Source: Vibrio xiamenensis (GTDB taxonomy: Bacteria > Pseudomonadota > Gammaproteobacteria > Enterobacterales > Vibrionaceae). From it: DNA of 64,000 bases. Shown in pieces: positions 27,258 through 36,720 of this stretch; the stretch's first letter is position 1; the number at the start of each line of letters is the position of its first letter. The notes beneath the pieces were generated by a model. It did not search any database. It had not been told where the DNA came from and saw only the letters and a program-made list of their open reading frames with translations. The stretch lies in contig NZ_FNDD01000003.1 in assembly GCF_900100015.1 (NCBI RefSeq), positions 124,001-188,000 on the forward strand. Direction: 5' to 3'. The translations under genes were made by a program, and so were the position numbers.

Positions 27258-28937
27258 ATGTGGGCAAAATTCGTTGCGCTAACGGATGATAATCAAGGAG
27301 TTATTGCTAAATTAACGCCAGATATTCATATTGATGGTAATTTTAGTGATAGAGGATTAATCGAAGCGCTTCAAGGTATTAAAGCGGAAGATTACTTTGT
27401 CATTGAAGATGAAGTAAATCGCTTTTTGAATTGTGCCAAAGAGGGAAAGAGTGAAGCCTTTATTGGTATTACTATCGCTCAAATCCGTAACGCCAGCGTA
27501 GATGTTGTACTCAGTGACAATGACATGATCGCTTCCATGGTTGTGACTGGTGCTTATAAAGGACGACCTCTAAACGGCCCACAGATCGTTCAAGCACTTG
27601 CCAACGCCAAAGTGACCAAAGGCATCAACAAACTAGCGCTAAAAAAAGTATTGGCGGTGAGCCATCAGCTTAAGCCGGGTGAAACGTATACACAAGCTGT
27701 GGCTGCAGGTAAGAATCCGGTTCAAGGGCAAGATGCCAAGTTCGTCCCGTTAGTGAAGGACGTGACAAAACAAGTTTTAGCGCCAAATTCAGGAAGTGAA
27801 GCTGATAAAGTCGATCTGCTCAATCTTGGTGAAACGATCACTGTCGGCGAAAATGAACCGTTAATGAAGCGTATTCCGGCGACGAAAGGTACTCCGGGAA
27901 TGACGGTATTGGGTGAAATCATTAAACCTGCAGCAGGTAAAAATTCGCCATTAAAACCCGGTAAAGGTTCACATGTCTCTGCAGATGATGCTGATATTCT
28001 GCTTGCCTCCATTCCAGGAATGCCAATCATCAAATCGACCACGGTTGACGTTGAAGACGCCTTATATTTACCAAATGTGGGTGTCGCCACAGGTCATGTG
28101 AAGTTTAAAGGTAATGTGATTGTTGCGGGAAATATTGAGTCCGACATGATCGTTCGCGCAACGGGGTCGATTACCGTTGGAGGTTTTATTGAGTCGGCCG
28201 ATGTCCAAGCTCAGGGCGACATTGAAGTAGGTAAAGGCATTATTGGACACACGGTTTCTGACGGTGACGAATACAGTTGCAGTGTTAAGTCTGGGGCAAG
28301 CATTCGAGCCAACTATGCCCAGTATGCTCAGTTGCAAGCTGGGCAAAATATTGAATTGGCAGTGCATGCTCTCAACAACGAAATTCGTTGTGGACAGAAC
28401 TTAATTGTCATGGATAACGCAGCCAGACAAGGCACCTTAAGTGGTGGTAAAGCGAAAGTGGGCGGCAAAGTTGTTTGCGTTAACCTGGGTGTGGAAGGCG
28501 ATACGGCGACTTACATTCATGCTTTTGCGCGTTTTCAGCTTTATAAAGAGCGTCAGGCGAAATACAAAGCCATTTATCGCCGAGCTCAAGAAGGCACCAT
28601 GCAGGTAATTCGGCAAGAGTTGGAGTTTAAGAAGAAGCCTAAGTCAGAGCGCTCTGCTGAAGAAGAGGCCAAAATGGAACAGGCTAAACAGCAAGCCAAT
28701 CAAAGGCTAGAAAAAGCTAAGCAAGCGCGTGATGAACTTGAAATCGAATTTGAAAATGCCTTGGCAGATAACAGCATCGAAATTAAAAACAAAGTCTTTA
28801 CGCATGTGACCGTTCAATTTGGGTCAGATAAAGTGACGACACGCCGCATCCACGGCCCAACTTATTTCACTTTTAATCAATATGAGATTAAATGCTCGTC
28901 TATGCTGGGTGAAGGTGCGGTTGAAGAGAGCATTTGA
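27258..28937 (+). CDS. fapA: FapA-type DUF342 protein
   Basis: 559 residues with the DUF342/FapA core: an N-terminal segment, then a long stretch of short beta-repeats (GVATGHVKFKGNVIVAGNI, IVRATGSITVGGFIESADVQ, then QGDIEVGKGIIGH), then a charged coiled coil (about 435-500). In V. vulnificus a protein called FapA affects flagellar assembly and interacts with the PTS protein EIIA-Glc; whether this copy is that orthologue cannot be told here. No signal peptide, so cytoplasmic. Its place between chemosensory genes and a receptor suggests a motility-related or surface-related role. It has its own terminator. Confidence 0.8.
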   Translation: MWAKFVALTDDNQGVIAKLTPDIHIDGNFSDRGLIEALQGIKAEDYFVIEDEVNRFLNCAKEGKSEAFIGITIAQIRNASVDVVLSDNDMIASMVVTGAYKGRPLNGPQIVQALANAKVTKGINKLALKKVLAVSHQLKPGETYTQAVAAGKNPVQGQDAKFVPLVKDVTKQVLAPNSGSEADKVDLLNLGETITVGENEPLMKRIPATKGTPGMTVLGEIIKPAAGKNSPLKPGKGSHVSADDADILLASIPGMPIIKSTTVDVEDALYLPNVGVATGHVKFKGNVIVAGNIESDMIVRATGSITVGGFIESADVQAQGDIEVGKGIIGHTVSDGDEYSCSVKSGASIRANYAQYAQLQAGQNIELAVHALNNEIRCGQNLIVMDNAARQGTLSGGKAKVGGKVVCVNLGVEGDTATYIHAFARFQLYKERQAKYKAIYRRAQEGTMQVIRQELEFKKKPKSERSAEEEAKMEQAKQQANQRLEKAKQARDELEIEFENALADNSIEIKNKVFTHVTVQFGSDKVTTRRIHGPTYFTFNQYEIKCSSMLGEGAVEESI

Positions 28938-28989
28938 TCTCTACCCATCATTTTTCAGCACGTCTTTTGTCGCGTTACTTTTGTGAATT

Positions 28990-29024
28990 AACCGCCTAAT
29001 GATCCGTCATTAAGCGGTTTTTTA
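28990..29024 (+). terminator. Terminator of the FapA-type gene
   Basis: A two-part stem (AACCGC and TAATGA against TCATTA and GCGGTT) around a TCCG loop, then a T run. It lies about 50 bp after the stop. Confidence 0.85.
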
Positions 29025-29219
29025 TTTGCGCATGAGCTAAAGCACGTTTTGGACGAACACCATTTTGCAAACTGTGCCTTCTTCGACACTTTTCAACAAA
29101 TTAGCTAAACCTAATAAATAATATCCAGATAATAAATAAGTATTATATAAATTACGTGGCGGCACTTAGGTTACGTAGACAATTAAAATAATTATCTAGG
29201 ACTAGGGGGAAGGGTTGAT

Positions 29220-31103
29220 ATGTTGAAAAAACTCTCACTGAAAAACAAACTGGCGCTATCAGCCAGTGCTGCCATTATCATCGGCGGCATCTGTGTTAAA
29301 ACTATGGCGTTTAGCGATTCGCTGAATCGAATGGAGCATGATGTTGCCCAAAGCTTAACCAGTTCACTGACATCTTATAACCAATATGTAGCGGATTGGC
29401 TTCACTCAAAAGAGCGAGCACTTGCTTCGCTGTCAAGCCAATCAAATCCAAGCGAAATTAAAACGTATCTCAACCAACTCAAACTGTCTGGCGCATTTGA
29501 TAACGTATTCGTTGCATATCCCGATGGCAGCCAAGACAACGCAAATGGCGTGGTATTGCCGCCAAATAACAATGACCCGCGAAAGTGGGGCTGGTATATC
29601 AACGCCAGTGCCATGAATGGCGAGGTGTTTATGGATAACCCAACCGTCGCAGCGGCAACGGGGGCGAATGTGGTGTCACTAGGTAAATCGATGAAACTCC
29701 AAGGTGACTCAGTTGTGCTTGGTGCGGATGTTGAAATCACCGATATTGTCAGCACCATGACGAAAACCATTTTGCCTGGTCAAGGGTTTATGTTTATCGC
29801 TAATAAACAGGGCAATGTTTTCACTTACAGCGATGCCAAGTTACTAAATCAGCCGACAACCAAGTTGGATATAGCGTTTAGTGACATTCAGCAAGCCGCA
29901 AGCACAGGCGAAGAACTGCGTATTGAGCGCCAAGGCGTTGATACGGTATTGATGGCGAAAGCCATTTCGGGCACAGAGCTTATCAGCGTAGTTGCCATCA
30001 ATTACGACTCATTGATAGCACCTTTATATGAAGGCTTATGGGGGCAGTTTTTGGCCACTGTGGTGGTGGTTGCGATTTGTATCCTGCTGTTCAGTGTACT
30101 GTGTAATATCCTATTCCGACCGCTAAATAATGTCGCTGCAGCATTGGATAAAATTGCCAATGGTGATGGTGATCTCACTCAACGTATTCGCGTAGAGAGT
30201 AATGATGAAGTTGGTCGTCTTGCTCTGAGTTTTAATACCTTTGTAGAAAGTCTACAAAAATTGATTTCACAGATTCGTGAGCAAGCACAAGAGCTGAACT
30301 CACAATCCGAGTTAAGTTCTGGCCAAGCTCAGCAGTCGGCACGTGACCTCAATGTGCAGCAGCAAGAGATTGCGATGGTCGCTACTGCCGTCACCGAAAT
30401 GGCATCGGCGACCCAAGAAATTGCTTCCCATGCCGAACAAACGGCTCAGGCGTCGCAAGAGTCGGCGCAAAGTACTCGTAATGGTCACACTCTGGTGCTT
30501 AAAACCAAGCAGTCCATCCATAACTTGGAGAGCGAAGTTCAAGGCGCCAGCGCCGTCATTCAAGAGCTTGATAAGCATGCCCAAGAGATCTCTCATGTAC
30601 TAGAAACCATTCAAGGGGTGGCGGAACAAACGAACTTGCTTGCCCTTAATGCGGCGATAGAAGCGGCGCGAGCCGGAGAACAAGGACGCGGATTTGCTGT
30701 GGTTGCCGATGAAGTGCGAGTTCTATCGCAGCGCACTCACGCATCGACTGAGGAGATCAAAGCCACGATTGATGTATTACAGACCATCACTCAAAAAGCG
30801 GTGACCTTTATGGAAAGTAGCTCAAGCCTTGCCTCAGGTTCAGTTGAGGATGCGGATCAAGCGACCCAAGCGCTGGATGAGATCAATCGCGCGGTGGCAG
30901 TGATCAGCGATATGGCAACTCAAATTGCGACCGCGGCAGAGGAGCAAAGCCATGTAACCGACGAAATCACGCAAAATGTCACGTCAATCAAGGATGTCTC
31001 TGATCAAATGGTTTCTGGCTCTCAGCAAGCGTTACAACAGTCTGAGTCATTGAAAAAGCAAGCCGGAGCGCTCAATCAGCAAGTGGCGGCGTTTACGGTG
31101 TAA
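29220..31103 (+). CDS. Methyl-accepting chemotaxis protein with periplasmic Cache domain
   Basis: 627 residues. First membrane segment about 13-31, a periplasmic region of about 240 residues with Cache features ([47 protein letters not shown]), a second membrane segment about 275-297, HAMP about 298-350, then the signalling domain with tip [20 protein letters not shown]. There is no C-terminal pentapeptide. The Cache domain usually binds small metabolites such as amino or carboxylic acids; the ligand here is unknown. GAAGGG lies seven bases before the ATG. It is a separate unit with a terminator at each end. Confidence 0.93.
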   Translation: MLKKLSLKNKLALSASAAIIIGGICVKTMAFSDSLNRMEHDVAQSLTSSLTSYNQYVADWLHSKERALASLSSQSNPSEIKTYLNQLKLSGAFDNVFVAYPDGSQDNANGVVLPPNNNDPRKWGWYINASAMNGEVFMDNPTVAAATGANVVSLGKSMKLQGDSVVLGADVEITDIVSTMTKTILPGQGFMFIANKQGNVFTYSDAKLLNQPTTKLDIAFSDIQQAASTGEELRIERQGVDTVLMAKAISGTELISVVAINYDSLIAPLYEGLWGQFLATVVVVAICILLFSVLCNILFRPLNNVAAALDKIANGDGDLTQRIRVESNDEVGRLALSFNTFVESLQKLISQIREQAQELNSQSELSSGQAQQSARDLNVQQQEIAMVATAVTEMASATQEIASHAEQTAQASQESAQSTRNGHTLVLKTKQSIHNLESEVQGASAVIQELDKHAQEISHVLETIQGVAEQTNLLALNAAIEAARAGEQGRGFAVVADEVRVLSQRTHASTEEIKATIDVLQTITQKAVTFMESSSSLASGSVEDADQATQALDEINRAVAVISDMATQIATAAEEQSHVTDEITQNVTSIKDVSDQMVSGSQQALQQSESLKKQAGALNQQVAAFTV

Positions 31104-31120
31104 TTCAATCAGGTTGGTGA

Positions 31121-31147
31121 AAAAACGGAGCTTACTGCTCCGTTTTT
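31121..31147. terminator. Terminator of the Cache receptor gene
   Basis: An 11-bp stem AAAAACGGAGC / GCTCCGTTTTT with a five-base loop and eight Ts; 18 bp past the stop. Confidence 0.9.
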
Positions 31148-31341
31148 TTTATGTTCAGAGATTCTATAAGCATGCGTTAGGTATAACGAAAGGTTTTTAT
31201 TCATTCGCAATGCCGCGCCAATATTCAGTTAATTTTTATTGGTTCTCATATAGTGAGAAATTAATAAAATGAAATGCATTAAATTCTCTTTAAATGGGAA
31301 TATGATTTGTTTTGAACACAGTCAGACGGTACAAATAATTT

Positions 31342-32076
31342 ATGACGCAAGCGAATTCTAAATCGGGTTTTGTGAATGAAAAGCTGCTGCAACTGCTGAT
31401 GCAAGTTGCAATCGCTGATGAACCTCTCAGTGCTAAGCAGCTCAGTGCCATGCTCGGTGTGCCATTAAGCAGCCTATATAGGCAGCTTAAGTTACTGAGA
31501 GAGTGGAATTTGATCGAAGAAAGTCCAATCGACAAAACCTTGATCATCGGTCCGGCAGCACTGCTTCTGATGCGCAGTTACGAAAGTAGCCAGCATGATT
31601 TGGAAGAGATTGATGCGGTGCTAAATCGCTTGCAGAAACAGACAGGTGAAATGGCTGCATACATGGTCCCCGTTGGGTATAGAGCCTTGTGTGTGAGCCG
31701 TAAAGAGAGCATGCAGGCACTCCGTTGCAGTTATGTCCAGGGTCAGAGCCAACCATTGTTACGGGGTGCCTCATCCACAGTTATGCTGGCGTATCTTCCG
31801 GAATCGCGCAGAGACAAAATTTTGCGCCATTTTGGCCAAGATCCCGCCAGCAAAGTGTGGTTAGAGAAGTTTGAACGGATTCGAGATCAAGGCTTTGCGA
31901 TGAGCAGCTCTGAAATCGATCCGGGTGTGTCGGGGCTTAGCGCTCCGGTGATGAAAGGAACTAAGCTGGTGGGGGCGGTTTCGGTAATGGCACCGGCTGA
32001 TCGCATCGATAGTCACCAGAATAAAATCATTTTGCATCTACAACAGGCAGCAAGGGCGCTGCCGCCAGAAAGGTAA
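31342..32076 (+). CDS. IclR family transcriptional regulator
   Basis: 244 residues. N-terminal winged helix-turn-helix (LLQLLMQVAIADEPLSAKQL, then GVPLSSLYRQLKLLREW) and a C-terminal IclR ligand-binding domain (LLRGASSTVMLAYLPES, then GVSGLSAPVMKG). IclR proteins bind small metabolites. The next gene starts five bases after the stop, so both are co-transcribed and the regulator may control the operon or respond to its product. It is not obviously the KdgR regulator of the pectin genes, which also belongs to the IclR family; it is 8-18 kb from them, and identity would need comparison. Confidence 0.88.
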   Translation: MTQANSKSGFVNEKLLQLLMQVAIADEPLSAKQLSAMLGVPLSSLYRQLKLLREWNLIEESPIDKTLIIGPAALLLMRSYESSQHDLEEIDAVLNRLQKQTGEMAAYMVPVGYRALCVSRKESMQALRCSYVQGQSQPLLRGASSTVMLAYLPESRRDKILRHFGQDPASKVWLEKFERIRDQGFAMSSSEIDPGVSGLSAPVMKGTKLVGAVSVMAPADRIDSHQNKIILHLQQAARALPPER

Positions 32077-32081
32077 AGACT

Positions 32082-32924
32082 ATGCTAGGGCTATTTCGAC
32101 GTAACACATACCACTCAGTGTCAACACTGACTCAGCGCATGGCGCTACTTACGCTATGTGAACGAATTCAGCCCTTGAGTCTACCTCAGTACGAACAGGC
32201 AGAGCAGAGTTTAGAGAGCTTTTATGATTGGCTGTTTGATCTCTCAAGTATCAAAGCGCCTGCGTATGCTGGTCACTATACTTTACTTAATAGTGATAAA
32301 ACCCGCTTTTCTGAGCAGCTTGAACTGCTGTCGACTAGTCATCAATTACCTGTGATCGTGACCAACTGTCACGAGTCAATTCTGAGTGTGTTGAGTGGTT
32401 TCGTTGGCAGAAATCGTGATGTTGGCATTGTGAGTATCGGTCCATCTTTTCAGCTTAAAGCGACGTTAAATGTCGAACTGGGAAGCGCGTTTCACTTTGC
32501 TTTGTCTCGTTACAACGAATGTCGCTTGCTGTGCCTTGGTATTGATGACACCAATCAAGACAGTAAAACGTTCGAGTATGCGGAAGATCTTGGCTGTAAC
32601 TGGCTACTGAACCAAGAATGCGATTTCCGTCATCGCCTGACAGTAAAGCAGAATGTTGCGACGTATCTGTCGCGTTGTGATGATGTGGTGGTGGACATCG
32701 ACTTGGCGAGTTTATCGAAAGAACCACGTTGGGATGGTGAAAAATCCCTTGATGTCGATATGGTGCTGCGCATGGTTGGTCAATGCCTTGAGTCGAAAAA
32801 AGTTCGCGCCATCCAATTGACTGGTTTACGTGATAGCCATTGGTATTCACGCCATACCAAACATATTCTCCATGAATTGTGTCAGCGCTTTGCGCGCAGC
32901 GACAACGAATTTACCAAGTCCTAA
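32082..32924 (+). CDS. Arginase/formimidoylglutamase-fold protein with degenerate metal site
   Basis: 280 residues. The outline follows the ureohydrolase family: PVIVTNCHESIL where enzymes have the GGGH/GGDH block, VGIVSIGPSFQLKAT where HutG has a FDAHFDLR-type strand, and DDVVVDIDLASL for the D-x-D block. In the middle motif the three manganese ligands of DAHFD are replaced (GPSFQ), while the first His and the last D-x-D remain. It is therefore probably not a normal binuclear-manganese hydrolase. It is coupled to the IclR gene. The function is unknown; it may bind a metabolite or use a different metal set. Confidence 0.75.
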   Translation: MLGLFRRNTYHSVSTLTQRMALLTLCERIQPLSLPQYEQAEQSLESFYDWLFDLSSIKAPAYAGHYTLLNSDKTRFSEQLELLSTSHQLPVIVTNCHESILSVLSGFVGRNRDVGIVSIGPSFQLKATLNVELGSAFHFALSRYNECRLLCLGIDDTNQDSKTFEYAEDLGCNWLLNQECDFRHRLTVKQNVATYLSRCDDVVVDIDLASLSKEPRWDGEKSLDVDMVLRMVGQCLESKKVRAIQLTGLRDSHWYSRHTKHILHELCQRFARSDNEFTKS

Positions 32925-32929
32925 GAATC

Positions 32930-32957
32930 AAAAAGCTGGCATCTCAGCCAGCTTATT
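32930..32957. terminator. Bidirectional terminator after the arginase-fold gene
   Basis: The stem AAGCTGGC / GCCAGCTT with loop ATCTCA has A and T runs on its two sides. It serves the plus-strand gene ending at 32924 and the small minus-strand frame ending at 32975. Confidence 0.8.
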
Positions 32958-32974
32958 TTCCCTAATGGGATTTA

Positions 32975-33064
32975 CTATTGAGCTTTGTTGCTCGGAGTTT
33001 TATTCGATTCTTTCCAATATTGAATTCGAATTCGATGCAACTGAGCTTTTCTAGTTTTTTTCAT
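32975..33064 (-). CDS. Possible 29-residue basic peptide gene
   Basis: An ATG at 33064 (MKKTRKAQLHRIRIQYWKES, then NKTPSNKAQ) with GTGAGG about nine bases upstream and a good terminator 20 bp past the stop. The peptide is strongly basic, with no membrane segment. It is too short for ordinary gene calling, and I know no family for it. Ribosome site plus terminator make it a plausible small-protein gene or part of a small RNA; a longer in-frame version starts at 33169 without a clear ribosome site. Confidence 0.4.
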   Translation of the reverse strand: MKKTRKAQLHRIRIQYWKESNKTPSNKAQ

Positions 33065-33660
33065 AATGAATACCTCACTATTACAACGTCGTTCCCTAAC
33101 AGAACGGCTTATTATTGTCTTGGCGTTTATAACAGCTAGTTTATTTTTCGATTGATACAACAAGTTCAATCTACCTATGGCTCGAACCGCGAGCGAGGAT
33201 CCTGATCACGATATGATGCAGGTTTATGTATCGGTTTTAAGCCTGATAACGATCATTATCTCAACTTGACTTAAAACTCAATCATTTCAGTATAGACCAG
33301 TTTTTTCCAATATAGTTCATAAACAATATCTTAATACGCATATTTAAGACGATGATCCAAAAAGACTCGGATCTGACTATTGACAGCTGATCCTAAATCT
33401 TCATGTTTCTTCACTCTAACGATGAATTGTGAAACTAATACGACAAATTTCGCAGCGAAATACTGAATAGCCGGGGATAAGTGTGTTGGCATCATGCTAT
33501 GCGTCCCACCAACTAGCAAATTAGTTAACTATTTACACTGGGTGTAAAAAAGTACCAAACAAGGACGACTCGCGGCTATTGGCTTGAGATGAGAACGGTA
33601 TTCGATAAAATTCCATGCTTCTATTGATTATGTTTAATTTGAAAATAACAAGGAGCGTTT
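33065..33660. other. AT-rich intergenic stretch upstream of the RTX-like gene
   Basis: No reading frame here shows a protein signature. Visible elements are a GATAACGATCATTATC segment (33245-33260), loosely Fur-box-like, and a 7-3-7 inverted repeat TTTACAC-TGG-GTGTAAA (33532-33548) that could be an operator for the RTX-like gene. Confidence 0.4.
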
Positions 33661-34587
33661 ATGGACGTTATTGTGGGTAGCACCAACACCGATGGTACCG
33701 GTTCTTCTGTGAATCTTAGCGAGGACAACGGCTATTTGGTGGATGTTCCAAACGTCGATAGCGACGATTATTATTATGAGTTTTCTCTGGATAATGGCCT
33801 ATATATCTCGAGAGATCTTATCCTGAGCGGTGGGTACGACTACACCTTAGTCAGCAATACCTCTATATGGAATACCACCGGGCTCAAAGAGGTTGAAATC
33901 ATCGATAATGATTCGTGGCTTCTACGTGTTTACGATTTTGTGGATGTGAATGTGGAAGGCGGTGCGATGAATCTTTCGATTATTGACGCTAAGCGCGGCG
34001 TGATCGACACCAGCAGCGATACTGCAGGCGGTGGCAGCATCATCACAATCAACCCGTACAGTAACGGGGATAGTTGGAGCAATTTGTTTGAAGTGACCAC
34101 AGGAAGCGGGCGAGATAAGGTCTATTTCGGCGAAAGTACTGTCTTTTTCGATACCAGTGGTGAAACCGATCCAACCAGCCGTTGGACGGAATTTGAAGTC
34201 GATTTGGGCGACGGTGACGACTATTTCTATTACAACCTCAACAAAGAAGCTTCGAGCGATCAAACGCGTTATGTCGACGGCGGAGACGGTTACGATCGGC
34301 TGTATATTTACCAAGAAAGTGATGTGTTGCAGTTTGAGAATTTTGAATACATCAGTGGCGTAAGTGTCACGTTAGATGCGTGGTTGCTTGAACACAATGG
34401 CTCAGCAGAAGAAGGTTTAACGGTCTATACCAATGAGGTTTATCTTTCTGATGAAGTGGACAGCGTGTCGATTGTGGAAGGTGAAACCGACAGTTCACTC
34501 GATACTGTGACGGTCAACATTGGCGATGATAGCTACATCTTATTAATGGATTCGGACGACCTTGTCTTTGATGGTGAGTACGTATAG
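33661..34587 (+). CDS. Acidic RTX-like calcium-binding protein, function unknown
   Basis: 308 residues, very rich in Asp, Glu, Ser and Tyr. Three degenerate glycine/aspartate motifs of RTX type are present: GSGRDKVYFGE, LGDGDDYFYYN and GGDGYDRLYIY. There is no N-terminal signal peptide and only the ends are left for a type I secretion signal. Cysteine is absent, as usual for secreted RTX proteins. An AAGGAG site lies eight bases before the ATG and a terminator follows, so it is a monocistronic gene. No export genes are adjacent. It may be a small secreted adhesin or matrix protein, but this is inference. Confidence 0.7.
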   Translation: MDVIVGSTNTDGTGSSVNLSEDNGYLVDVPNVDSDDYYYEFSLDNGLYISRDLILSGGYDYTLVSNTSIWNTTGLKEVEIIDNDSWLLRVYDFVDVNVEGGAMNLSIIDAKRGVIDTSSDTAGGGSIITINPYSNGDSWSNLFEVTTGSGRDKVYFGESTVFFDTSGETDPTSRWTEFEVDLGDGDDYFYYNLNKEASSDQTRYVDGGDGYDRLYIYQESDVLQFENFEYISGVSVTLDAWLLEHNGSAEEGLTVYTNEVYLSDEVDSVSIVEGETDSSLDTVTVNIGDDSYILLMDSDDLVFDGEYV

Positions 34588-34634
34588 TTTTACGCAGCGT
34601 TACATCTGAAATCGCTAAATCAATGAATAAAAAA

Positions 34635-34656
34635 GCTGGCCTACGCCAGCGTTTTT
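34635..34656 (+). terminator. Terminator of the RTX-like gene
   Basis: GCTGGC-CTAC-GCCAGC hairpin with an A run before and GTTTTT after. It lies between the RTX-like gene and the convergent HDOD gene and may serve both. Confidence 0.75.
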
Positions 34657-34680
34657 ATTGGAGCTCGTGCAAGCATATCA

Positions 34681-35511
34681 CTAAGCCGCGAGCATCTGTT
34701 TGGCCAGTTCTCGTCCATGCCCTCGATGCGCATCTATGGTCTGCGCAAAGGTTGCCGAAACGCTCAGCAAGCGAGAATCTGCATGTTCAGCCAGATAGAG
34801 CGCTTTATCTTTGTCTGTGGCGAAATCATCCCATTTACTATGGATATCTTTAGCAAAATGCAAGATTGCGGCTAATTTTGGCGAGATATCGGCATCTCGT
34901 GGATCGGGGTAATGTTCGATAGCATCGACCATTTCGTCTGGAAACTTCCAGCTTTTGGCTAATATCGCCCCCAAGGTCGCGCCGCAGACATCGAGAACGT
35001 CTTCTTGCGCCGAAATAATATCTTGTCCACCAAGCACTTTACTGTTGATGATCAGTGCTTTTTCCGGCTCTAATGTATGAATCATTAACTCGCCAATATT
35101 ATGCAGCACGCCAGTGGTAAACACTTCATCAACATCCATTTTGACCGCGCGAGCGATTTGGCTTGAAATGACTGAAATCTCAAATGTGTCACTCCAATAC
35201 TGCTCCATATCCAAAGTTTCAATATTCGGAAAAGCGCTGGAAAGCACCGAGGCAACAACTAAGGTTTTTACTGGACCAGATCCGACACGAATCAATGCTT
35301 CGTTGACCGAAGTGACGGTTTTATTACCCCCAAAATGGGCGGAGTTTGCCATGCGTAGCAGGCGCGCGCTTAATACTTGATCCATAGAAAGTTTTTGCGC
35401 CAGGAGTTTAAAATCCACTTCGTCTTGATTGACCAACTCGAGAAGCTCTTGCAATATTTTTTGAATTCTAGGTAATTCGTTAAGGCGAGAAATTAACGGC
35501 GCATGATTCAT
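34681..35511 (-). CDS. HDOD domain protein
   Basis: 276 residues, almost entirely one HDOD domain (about 10-210): LPRIQKILQELLELVNQDEV, LARLLRMANSAHFGG-type block and TTGVLHNIGELM. HDOD proteins resemble HD phosphohydrolases but usually lack the metal-binding residues, and act in signalling, often in motility or cyclic-di-GMP networks. No other domain is attached. AGGAG lies seven bases upstream of the ATG. It is convergent with the RTX-like gene and downstream of the folE2 operon, from which a hairpin separates it. Confidence 0.88.
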   Translation of the reverse strand: MNHAPLISRLNELPRIQKILQELLELVNQDEVDFKLLAQKLSMDQVLSARLLRMANSAHFGGNKTVTSVNEALIRVGSGPVKTLVVASVLSSAFPNIETLDMEQYWSDTFEISVISSQIARAVKMDVDEVFTTGVLHNIGELMIHTLEPEKALIINSKVLGGQDIISAQEDVLDVCGATLGAILAKSWKFPDEMVDAIEHYPDPRDADISPKLAAILHFAKDIHSKWDDFATDKDKALYLAEHADSRLLSVSATFAQTIDAHRGHGRELAKQMLAA

Positions 35512-35638
35512 TATTATTCTCCTTATTATACGGGTACCTATTCACTATAGATGAGGTTAAATTATTCATGCAAAAGTTTGATCTCAGACTTTACGCTAAC
35601 AAGGGAAGTGGGATTGATAAATGTGTTGGTGTGAAAAG

Positions 35639-35672
35639 CGACTGCCTAGCAAAAGAGCTAGGCAGTCGATCA
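35639..35672 (-). terminator. Hairpin after folE2
   Basis: A perfect 12-bp stem CGACTGCCTAGC / GCTAGGCAGTCG with loop AAAAGA; on the minus strand it is followed by CTTTTC. It lies between folE2 and the HDOD gene and is a moderate terminator. Confidence 0.55.
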
Positions 35673-35717
35673 TTGTGGGTAGTGTGAAGAATTTTACGAT
35701 TTAGCCATCAAGGTCAT

Positions 35718-36632
35718 TCAGCCATCAAAACCATATTGATCAAACGCTACAGCGTTATGTGCGTGCAAACTTTCTTGATGATCCACTTTAAAGCGATAGC
35801 CAATAAGCCCGCTAAATTCATTTAGTGCGTTCTTAAGCCGTCTTGCGGCATCTTCACAAAACAGCAAGTTCTCTGCGTTTAGCTTGGCGAAGGCTTGTTC
35901 GTCTTCGCGTTTGACGGCAGTTTGTACTGGCGTACCGATAGCGGCTTCAAAATATTCAATCAATTCGCGAAGATCTGGGCAGACAATACCATTCCAACGC
36001 AGTTGTAGGTTGGCAAAAGAACGCTGACTATGAGGCGTTGCGATTGATCCTTGCGCGGATTCGATCCACTTGAGTAAGGTCTCTTTATCAATCGCATCTT
36101 GATCAAATTGCTGGTCGATCGCTTGAGCGAGCAACTGCTGAGAGAGTGACGCCGAACATGGGCAAGTACTCGAATAAGGAATGGTTATCTCAACATCGCT
36201 AAAGCTGGCGTTTGGTGTTTGTGTGAAGGTTAGTGCGACATGATAGGCTTGATAACCTGCTTGTTGGCTGAGTAGTGATGTTTTTCTCAGCGTAAGATCA
36301 AAGCTAAGTTTGAGCTGCGCGCTTTGGCTGATGCCATGTTGGGTTTTGATTCCCGTGTCTAAAAGATCCGTTATCTGCCCTGCGCTCAAGTGGGAGTGGG
36401 CAAGTTGTTGATACAGCAATCGGTATAAGCGTGACATATGAATGCCTTTGGCGTCGGCTTTATCCAAACTTACATAGATATCGGCTTTGGCGGCAACTTG
36501 AGTTGAATCAACGGCACTAATGGCAACAAAAAAAGGCACGGCGATATCAGACATGCCTACCCACTGTAGGGTGCTCGGGTTACGAGCTTTGTCCGCCATT
36601 GTGATATCGGGCAACGAGTGTGATTGGTTCAT
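35718..36632 (-). CDS. folE2: GTP cyclohydrolase FolE2 (type IB)
   Basis: 304 residues, full length for the family. Signatures include DAKGIHMSRLYRLL and YSSTCPCSASLSQQLL, with the conserved Cys ligand in the second block, and the final block NEFSGLIGYRFKVDHQESLH. It converts GTP to dihydroneopterin triphosphate for folate and is able to use metals other than zinc, so bacteria deploy it when zinc is scarce. Its place after zur and behind a Zur-type palindrome fits that role. Confidence 0.94.
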   Translation of the reverse strand: MNQSHSLPDITMADKARNPSTLQWVGMSDIAVPFFVAISAVDSTQVAAKADIYVSLDKADAKGIHMSRLYRLLYQQLAHSHLSAGQITDLLDTGIKTQHGISQSAQLKLSFDLTLRKTSLLSQQAGYQAYHVALTFTQTPNASFSDVEITIPYSSTCPCSASLSQQLLAQAIDQQFDQDAIDKETLLKWIESAQGSIATPHSQRSFANLQLRWNGIVCPDLRELIEYFEAAIGTPVQTAVKREDEQAFAKLNAENLLFCEDAARRLKNALNEFSGLIGYRFKVDHQESLHAHNAVAFDQYGFDG

Positions 36633-36720
36633 AGCGTGTATAACATTACTTATTGGTCAGTGTAAAAGCTTTGCGGGGTCGCTCAGCCTTGAAAGATGCA
36701 GCGCTTCGGCGGCGCTGCGA

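Noticed and set aside
33245..33260. GATAACGATCATTATC as a Fur box
   Set aside because: Only two imperfect hexamers; the inner distance between GATAA and TTATC is six instead of nine bases, and no iron gene is near.
33331..33519. 62-codon minus-strand frame upstream of the RTX-like gene
   Set aside because: No ribosome site, no recognisable domain, and it lies in a region of regulatory character.
33532..33548. TTTACAC-TGG-GTGTAAA as a further parS2 site
   Set aside because: The halves are seven bases with a three-base gap, so the total length is 17 rather than 13; it breaks the TTTACA-N-TGTAAA rule. Kept only as a possible operator.
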